This document shows, piece after piece, positions 5,306 through 9,376 of a stretch of 9,376 nt of DNA (position 1 is the first letter of the stretch; every line of letters begins with the position of its first letter). This DNA is from Methanobacteriota archaeon (GTDB lineage Archaea > JACRDV01). Both the position numbers and the translations under genes were made by a program. The stretch covers positions 1 through 9,376 of the forward strand of contig JACRDV010000159.1 of NCBI GenBank assembly GCA_024860865.1, in the 5' to 3' direction. A model generated the notes under the pieces. It was not told the origin of the DNA, did no database searches, and saw only the letters and a program-made list of their open reading frames with translations.

Positions 5306-6294
5306 TGCGAATAGAAAAAATTAGAATGTCAGTTGGAACTGCAGCTGTTCTTGGTTTCATAAAGATGGAGATGTTTGCTACTCCAACAACTGCTTATCTT
5401 CTCACTTATTACCCTGGAAAGTGTACTGCTAATTGTCAGTTCTGCGCTCAAGCTCGGGAAAGTAAGGCAAGCGGTGAGATAATTGCTAGAGCTATTTATC
5501 CCGTTTATTCATTAATTGAAACAATACCAAGAATTAAGGCTACTTTTGAAAGTGGAATTTTAAAAAGAGTTTGCATTCAAACTATTAACTATCCCAATAT
5601 GCACGAAGATGTATTAGAGTTAGTTCGAGCAATCAAAGAATGTAGTGAGGTCCCTATCACTGTTTCGAGACACCCGTGTACAAAGGAAGAATTGGAACAA
5701 TTAGCTCAAGTTGGAGTAGACCGGATAGTAATTCCACTTGATGCTGCGAGTGAGAGAGTATTTGATAAAATAAAAGGAAGGAGTGCAGGTACCTCATATT
5801 ATTGGGAAAAACATTTTAAAGCTTTAAAGCTAGCAAAAGAAATTTTTAAGGGGGAAGTTGGAACTCATTTAATTATTGGTTTGGGCGAAACGGAAAAAGA
5901 AGCTGTTGAAATCATTCAAGAATTGAGTAGTTTAAAAATTAAGTGTAGTTTGTTCGCATTTACTCCTATAAAGGGAACTCGATTAGAAAAAAACCCAAGA
6001 CCAAATATTGGGTCATATCGACGAATTCAGCTTGCCCAATGTTTAATCGAATCCGGCGTAAGTTCAGTAAATAACATGCTGTTTGGGGAAGATGGGACCA
6101 TCTTAAATTTTGGTGTTGATGAAAAAGTGCTTGAGAGAGTAATTAAAAGTGGGGCTCCATTCATTCCATATGGTTGCCCAGGTTGCAATAGACCATTCGC
6201 AACCGAAAAGCCTAGCGGAGTACTTTACAATTTCCCACAACTGCCAACAGAGTTTGAAATTGAAAGAATTGAAAAAGAATTGAATTTGTCTTAA
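5305..6294 (+). CDS. lipS2: Radical SAM lipoyl synthase component, LipS2-like
   Basis: The 329-residue protein carries C40-x3-C44-x2-C47 (CTANCQFC) for the SAM-cleaving cluster. A biotin/lipoyl-synthase-like TIM-barrel follows (VSRHPCTKEEL, VDRIVIPLDAAS, GTHLIIGLGETEKE). The C-terminal motif GCPGCNRPFATE has C291-x2-C294, likely ligands of an auxiliary cluster. Start and lipS1 stop share one base (TAATG at 5303-5307), with AGGAG at 5293-5297, so the two are translationally coupled. That fits two enzymes acting in sequence on one octanoylated carrier. Sequence class alone could also suggest a BioB-like protein, but the C-terminal CxxC block and the neighbours favour LipS2. The octanoyltransferase or ligase that would load the carrier is not in the window. 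Confidence 0.83.
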   Translation: MRIEKIRMSVGTAAVLGFIKMEMFATPTTAYLLTYYPGKCTANCQFCAQARESKASGEIIARAIYPVYSLIETIPRIKATFESGILKRVCIQTINYPNMHEDVLELVRAIKECSEVPITVSRHPCTKEELEQLAQVGVDRIVIPLDAASERVFDKIKGRSAGTSYYWEKHFKALKLAKEIFKGEVGTHLIIGLGETEKEAVEIIQELSSLKIKCSLFAFTPIKGTRLEKNPRPNIGSYRRIQLAQCLIESGVSSVNNMLFGEDGTILNFGVDEKVLERVIKSGAPFIPYGCPGCNRPFATEKPSGVLYNFPQLPTEFEIERIEKELNLS

Positions 6295-6318
6295 TATTAA
6301 TATTAATAACAAAAAATC

Positions 6319-6350
6319 TTTTTTAAAATATAGATTGGTGCAATTTTTTT
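6319..6350 (+). terminator. T-run terminator region after the lipS2-like gene
   Basis: Runs of six T (6319-6324) and seven T (6344-6350) follow the stop at 6294, which suits archaeal T-tract termination. Just before them, at 6291-6309, the stop codon sits in a short TTAATA tandem repeat. Confidence 0.5.
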
Positions 6351-6475
6351 AGGTTATATTTTGATACGAAAAAAATTTAGAAACACGATTTGGTTGCTAT
6401 TAGCTTCAATTTGCCTGAACGGAGCAATTTTGCTTGGTTTGAAGCTCAGCTCGCTTACTATTTCGCTTAATTTTT

Positions 6476-6523
6476 AAATTGAGTAGTTTTGGCTTTCGCT
6501 TCGTTCAAAAGCTCAATTTTTTT
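6476..6523 (+). terminator. Hairpin followed by T-run in the AT-rich spacer
   Basis: AAATTGAG (6476-6483) pairs with CTCAATTT (6512-6519). Above a small internal loop, TTTTG pairs with CAAAA, and the 3' arm runs into seven T (6517-6523). It looks like an intrinsic terminator. The rest of 6351-6640 is low-complexity AT-rich DNA without a convincing gene on either strand. Confidence 0.4.
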
Positions 6524-6586
6524 CATTCTTGACTGAAGGAAGCGATTTTGCTTTATGGCGTTTCAATTGTTTCATTTTTGAACTTT

Positions 6587-6617
6587 TGGTAATTGGTAAT
6601 TTGTAATTTGTATTTGG
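6587..6617 (+). repeat. Imperfect GGTAATT tandem repeat
   Basis: Units TGGTAAT, TGGTAATT, TGTAATT and TGTATTTGG follow one another. It is a short low-complexity array just before the GC-richer candidate RNA. No function is evident. Confidence 0.5.
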
Positions 6618-6653
6618 AAAAAATTAAAAAGCAGAAAATGTGAAATTAACTCA

Positions 6654-6800
6654 GGCGCAGGTGAGCTCGAGGGAAATAGCGGGCCTTCTGTAGGAAGACA
6701 GCATTCGAGTTGTTCTTTCCTACGGAGTGTGGATGCAAGCCTGAGGCACGCCCAAGGTGTTATCACCGCTAAGATGTGCTCCATAGTGAGCCCCTGCGCC
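6654..6800 (+). ncRNA. Candidate structured non-coding RNA of unknown family
   Basis: A 147-base GC-rich block in AT-rich surroundings closes on itself with nested helices. These are GGCGCAGG (6654-6661) with CCTGCGCC (6793-6800), GCTC (6665-6668) with GAGC (6788-6791), TAGC (6677-6680) with GCTA (6768-6771), and GGGC (6681-6684) with GCCC (6750-6753). Inside are a long hairpin, TGTAGGAA (6689-6696) with TTCCTACG (6717-6724) extended by CAGC/GTTG, and a side hairpin GGTG-TTAT-CACC (6756-6767). Two T-G pairs would be A-C mismatches on the other strand, which favours plus-strand transcription. I see no hallmark of RNase P RNA, SRP RNA, 5S rRNA or a common riboswitch. It ends 71 bases before the 136-aa gene, so it may be its leader or an independent RNA. 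Confidence 0.5.
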
Positions 6801-6871
6801 CACTTTGTCCAGATGCATCAGGAAGCCTTTTGAACATGGATATAGGTAACTCTTGAAGGAAGGTTAGAGAA

Positions 6872-7282
6872 ATGCCGAGAAAACAGTGGATATTTATCGG
6901 CAGCGACATACCTGAGGACACTCGCAGAGTCTTGAAAGAGCGTATAGAAAGGCATGCTGTAAAGAAGTGGCAAGGACGCTACCGTGAAATTTCCCTGCGC
7001 TTTCGCGGCAAATTCGCTTATATCGATGTCTTCGAGCCCCTAAGCAAGTACACTAAATCCTATGTGAAGGATAAAGAAAGGTTAAAAGTCATAGAAGCCA
7101 CACCGACTAAGCTATGCCGTCTGCGCTATTCCGGAGACCCTGACAAATGGGAATTTGCCTTCTACAAATACAGCGATGGATGCTACGAGCTCTGCTACTT
7201 GCCATCTGGTAGCTTTTTCGGCAGGCCTGAAGAATGTTTCGATACCGCCGCAAAGGTGTATTTGGATCACAAAAAAATTTAA
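6872..7282 (+). CDS. Small protein of unknown function (136 aa)
   Basis: I do not recognise a characterised family. The protein starts MPRKQWIFIGSDIPEDTRR, is basic in its first half (KERIERHAVKKWQGRYRE), then has beta-rich aromatic stretches (FRGKFAYIDVFE, PTKLCRLRYSGD, WEFAFYKYSDG). It ends with PSGSFFGRPEECFDTAAKVYL. There is no signal peptide or membrane segment. Cys are scattered and form no zinc-binding CxxC pattern. The even spread of motifs and purine-rich GAAGGAAGG ahead of the ATG suggest a real, conserved gene. Codons are richer in G/C at third positions than in the hdr-lip operon, and the same holds for the structured RNA upstream, which hints at a separate origin. Its stop overlaps the convergent vapC-like gene by 4 bases. 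Confidence 0.75.
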   Translation: MPRKQWIFIGSDIPEDTRRVLKERIERHAVKKWQGRYREISLRFRGKFAYIDVFEPLSKYTKSYVKDKERLKVIEATPTKLCRLRYSGDPDKWEFAFYKYSDGCYELCYLPSGSFFGRPEECFDTAAKVYLDHKKI

Positions 7283-7650
7283 ATTAACTCAACATCTTCT
7301 AATTGCTTAAAATGTTTATCCTTTGTCATTAGCTTTTGTTTAATACTTCTTGCACTTGTTAAAATAAGACCATCCATTAAGCCAAAACTTTTATCTTTCT
7401 TTTTCATTTCAAAAGCAATTTTAGCTCCAACTTTATACATTTCTTCATTTAGATCTAAAATCTCAACAATTTCTCTGATTTCTTTAAAACGCCGAGTTAC
7501 ATCTTCTTTTTCTCTACAGCACCATAGAGCTATCTCAGCTAAGCTAATTTCAGAGATAAAACACGACTCTGTTTTTAATTTTTCTTTTACCTTTTCCCCT
7601 CTTTTTGAACCTAAAAAATGCTCTATGATGGCATTGCTGTCAAAAAACAT
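7279..7650 (-). CDS. vapC: PIN-domain ribonuclease toxin, VapC family
   Basis: The 123-residue protein has the PIN fold acidic residues in order: Asp4 (FFDSNAIIE), Glu39 (SLAEIALW), Asp93 (GLMDGLI) and Asp111 (TKDKHF). These bind the metal ions used to cut RNA, in VapC toxins typically tRNA or rRNA. I start at ATG 7650, whose first base is the last base of the antitoxin stop (TGATG). A TTG one codon upstream is less likely. The downstream end is convergent with the 136-aa gene and overlaps it by 4 bases. All four acidic residues are present, so activity is expected. The RNA target cannot be read from sequence. Confidence 0.88.
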   Translation of the reverse strand: MFFDSNAIIEHFLGSKRGEKVKEKLKTESCFISEISLAEIALWCCREKEDVTRRFKEIREIVEILDLNEEMYKVGAKIAFEMKKKDKSFGLMDGLILTSARSIKQKLMTKDKHFKQLEDVELI

Positions 7651-7868
7651 CAAATATCCCTATTCAAATTGTCAAGCCTTATGAAACCTTTTTTACCCTT
7701 TGCCGAACCAAACGTTCTTTCAATAGCTTTTAATTTTTCCCTGCTCACAATCGCCAATTTAATTGGTTCTCCTATGGTTATCTTTTCTTTTTCAACTAAT
7801 TCCTTTGGAATTAAAACGCCAATTGAATTTCCAATCTTCAAAGTTTTCGATTCAAAAACCTCGGACAT
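7650..7868 (-). CDS. vapB: AbrB/SpoVT-type antitoxin, VapB family
   Basis: The 72-residue protein opens with a swapped-hairpin AbrB DNA-binding domain: ESKTLKIGNSIGVLIPKELVEKE followed by IGEPIKLAIVSREKL, with the LKIGNS and IPKEL turns typical of the family. The C-terminal part (TFGSAKGKKGFIRLDN) should wrap and inhibit the toxin. It is encoded directly upstream of vapC, with one shared base. AGTGA about 9 bases before the ATG is a plausible ribosome binding site. A perfect 14-bp palindrome just upstream is a likely binding site for VapB or the VapBC complex, giving autorepression. Confidence 0.86.
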   Translation of the reverse strand: MSEVFESKTLKIGNSIGVLIPKELVEKEKITIGEPIKLAIVSREKLKAIERTFGSAKGKKGFIRLDNLNRDI

Positions 7869-7888
7869 TTTTATTCACTAAAAGAATG

Positions 7889-7902
7889 GTTTAACGTTAA
7901 AC
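7889..7902. promoter_or_regulatory. Palindromic operator of the vapBC operon
   Basis: GTTTAACGTTAAAC is a perfect 14-bp inverted repeat 21 bases upstream of the vapB ATG. It lies between the TATA-like box and the predicted start of transcription, a position where bound antitoxin would block initiation. Confidence 0.6.
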
Positions 7903-7903
7903 T

Positions 7904-7911
7904 ATTTAAAC
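7904..7911 (-). promoter_or_regulatory. TATA box of vapBC
   Basis: Read on the minus strand this is TTTAAATA, centred about 39 bases before the vapB ATG. It would place transcription start near 7881. The palindromic operator adjoins it. Between here and 8086 I see no gene, only a possible 24-codon frame from ATG 7939 without support. Confidence 0.5.
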
Positions 7912-8086
7912 TTTCTTAATAAGGTAATAGTAGAGCGATGGATAAATTTCCTCTGCTTCAGGGTAAGAGCAAGAGTGAAGTTACCTCCACCGCGAATGAA
8001 GGAGTAGCATAGCAAAGTACGATGGAACAAATTTGTAGAACTTACAGATATACTTAGAAAATCTTTGCGTTTAGCTAATAGCCCAA

Positions 8087-8928
8087 TTAAGGGTAAATAA
8101 TTGATCTTGCAATAAGCAGGATGTTTCGTTTTCTTTCACGAATTCTACGGATAGAGTAAGGCAGCCAATCCCTGCCATAAGGAATATACTCACTTACTCT
8201 GTAGCCGCTATGAGTCAGCTTCGATTTAGGTCATCTCTTATTCCCATAAGCATCTGAAATTCGAAATCCTTAGGGTATATGCGATTGAGCTCTAGGGCCT
8301 CATTAATAAGATCATTATCATGAGTGGCAATTGCAAATTCTTTCCCTTCCATAAATAGCAGTTTCAATAACTTAGCGAAATTAGAGCTTATCTCTTGTTT
8401 AGTTTTGAAAGCTATCTTTGCGCTCTCTCTGTATGCGCCTTTGCACAGCCTTATCTTGCCATTTTTTAGAATAAGGTTTCTTATGTCATCTTCACTTCTC
8501 CTAAGGTATGCTTGAATTGCCACTCCAACATTCTTATGTTTGTTCAATAGTGAAAAGTATAAGTCGATCGTAGTTTGAGTGTACTGCGAGCTTTCCATAT
8601 CTATCCAAACGAAGTTTCCTAAGGCTTCCGCTTCTTGAACTATATGCTCAACATTAGCATAGCAGAAGCTATCATTTATACTTAGACCTAGCTGTGTTAG
8701 TTTGACAGATATGCAGCTCTGTATTTTATCTCTCTCAATACGCCTGAGAATATTCAGATATTCTTTAACTGTTGCTTGAACTTCCTTCTCTAATTCGATG
8801 TGCTCGCCTAGCTTGTTAATTATTCCTCTTATGTTGCGGGCATTAGCTAATTTAGCCATTCTAATTGCATCATCTGCTGTCTGTCCAGCTATCCATTGTT
8901 TTGAAAGGCGAAGTAAGATTTCGCTCAT
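8087..8928 (-). pseudogene. Proline dehydrogenase, interrupted by one frameshift near the 3' end
   Basis: PRODH is an FAD enzyme that oxidises proline to pyrroline-5-carboxylate. From ATG 8928 the frame reads WIAGQTADDAI, ISVKLTQLGLSIND, FVWIDMESSQYT, VAIQAYLRRSEDD, IRLCKGAYRES, FAIATHDNDLI and FEFQMLMGIRDDL, all in family order. It then stops at 8215-8217 (237 codons). In another frame the missing end continues at once: SKLTHSGYRVSEYIPYG, then RDWLPYSIRRIRERKRN, ending at TAA 8087-8089. One missing base near 8221-8227 (an AAA run on the minus strand) explains both. The lost part holds the two Arg of the C-terminal RR motif that bind the proline carboxylate, so the truncated form should be inactive. 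Start choice is backed by a TATA box 32 bases upstream; a longer frame from 9048 would place this box inside the gene. Confidence 0.87.
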
Positions 8929-8960
8929 CTTTTTGCCCAGAATTTGATTTTTAACGTGAA

Positions 8961-8968
8961 TATTTATA
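8961..8968 (-). promoter_or_regulatory. TATA box of the proline dehydrogenase gene
   Basis: TATAAATA on the minus strand lies 32 bases before ATG 8928, predicting a very short leader or leaderless mRNA. It supports 8928 rather than 9048 as the start. Confidence 0.6.
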
Positions 8969-9035
8969 CTTCCAAAAACTAAATGAATTATTTGAAATTT
9001 TGAGAGATTAAATAAAAACTTTGTTAAGTGATTGT

Positions 9036-9376
9036 ATGGCAACTTCAAGTATTTTAGAAGAGGGGAATGAAATTGTGAAATGGATTAAAAATAAAAAAGT
9101 TTAACGCAGTAGCCACAATTCTTTTTGGGTCTGCAGCTAGAGGGTGGAAAGAAGCTGAAGACTTAGATGTTTTAGTAGTTGTAGATGGAACTGATGAGGA
9201 TGTGAATAAATTACTTGTAGAATTTAATAAAGAAAGTAAATGGATAGAAAAGTAGGTCTTTATCCAGAACTAACTATATTGAAGAAAAACTCAATAGGAA
9301 AAGGCAATCCTTCATTTTATTATAGTATAATCCGCGATGGAATAAATCTTGCAGGAGACAAAAGTTTATTTATAAA
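9036..9376 (+). pseudogene. MNT-type nucleotidyltransferase, frameshifted and cut by the window end
   Basis: From ATG 9036 (AGTGA upstream, TTAAATAA at about 9008-9015) the frame reads MATSSILEEGNEIVKWIKNKK and stops. In the next frame NAVATILFGSAARGW then KEAEDLDVLVVVDGTDED continues. This holds the GS...DLD metal and nucleotide-binding motif of minimal nucleotidyltransferases (MNT/HEPN-type modules, KNTase fold). A second shift near 9240-9260 leads to DRKVGLYPELTILKKNSIGKG then NPSFYYSIIRDGINLAGDKS up to the window edge. Both shifts lie in A-rich stretches (AAAAAAG, GAAAAG), so recent decay or sequencing error are both possible. Family members often pair with HEPN toxins; no partner is seen within the window. 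Confidence 0.78.

Noticed and set aside
6572-6784. Minus-strand reading frame of 70 codons across the RNA candidate
   Set aside because: Its product shows no domain pattern, it runs into low-complexity repeats, and the region is better explained by RNA folding.
6654-6800. RNase P RNA, SRP RNA or 5S rRNA
   Set aside because: I could not find the conserved RNase P core boxes, the SRP GGAA-tetraloop helix with its loop motif, or the 5S pattern. The size and fold do not match them.
7921-8086. Small gene or C/D-box RNA in the gap left of proline dehydrogenase
   Set aside because: The only frame from ATG 7939 is 24 codons with no support, and no properly spaced C and D boxes were found.
8145-8204. 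Hairpin with AGAGTAAG/CTTACTCT arms and inner GGCAG/CTGCC as an RNA element
   Set aside because: It lies within the conserved C-terminal coding part of proline dehydrogenase once the frameshift is corrected, so the pairing is probably incidental.
8929-9048. N-terminal extension of proline dehydrogenase up to 9048
   Set aside because: The added residues do not resemble the family, and the stretch contains the TATA box at 8961-8968 and overlaps the divergent gene's start.
1-9376. CRISPR array, integrase, transposase or insertion-sequence ends
   Set aside because: No spaced direct repeats, no transposase or integrase motifs, and no convincing target-site duplication were seen.

Overview
The window looks archaeal. 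Visible signs are TATA-box promoters, short GGTGA-type ribosome binding sites, HdrB/HdrC-type iron-sulfur proteins, a two-protein radical-SAM lipoyl synthase (LipS1/LipS2 type), and a tRNA gene with introns bounded by bulge-helix-bulge-like motifs. The lineage cannot be fixed from this sequence alone. Selenocysteine (Sec) decoding combined with an intron in a tRNA T-loop is unlike the classical Sec-decoding methanogens and fits better with a Thermoproteota-, Bathyarchaeia- or Asgard-like archaeon. That placement is inference.

Region 1 (1-1520) is a selenium module. It starts with the 3' end of a TusA-family protein. Next is selD, whose real start is a GTG at 157 and whose catalytic residue 16 is an in-frame UGA, so the protein is a Sec-containing selenophosphate synthetase. 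Ten bases after the selD stop is a hairpin with the archaeal SECIS layout (9-bp stem, 3-by-1 purine loop, 3-bp stem, 3-nt loop). Convergent with selD, at 1398-1519 on the minus strand, is a tRNA-Sec gene with UCA anticodon, 9/4 acceptor/T fold, 7-bp D stem, 6-bp variable arm and encoded CCA. It carries two inferred introns, 13 nt at 37/38 and 17 nt at 59/60. Enzyme, tRNA and recoding signal therefore sit within 1.5 kb.

Region 2 (1612-2181) is a decayed class I SAM methyltransferase, followed by the promoter of the next operon.

Region 3 (2416-6294) is a five-gene run: HdrC-like, HdrB-like, GcvH-like lipoyl carrier, LipS1-like, LipS2-like. The radical-SAM pair would build lipoate on the carrier, and the carrier would work with the Hdr-type thiol/disulfide electron-transfer proteins, as in sHdr/LbpA systems. 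HdrA and a lipoate ligase or octanoyltransferase are not in the window.

Region 4 (6295-7282) is an AT-rich spacer with T-runs and a terminator-like hairpin. It is followed by a GC-richer unit made of a 147-nt candidate structured RNA (6654-6800) and a 136-aa protein of unknown function.

Region 5 (7279-9376) holds a VapBC-type toxin-antitoxin pair with a perfect 14-bp palindrome beside its TATA box, a proline dehydrogenase gene broken by one frameshift near its 3' end, and a divergently placed nucleotidyltransferase gene with two frameshifts that runs off the window.
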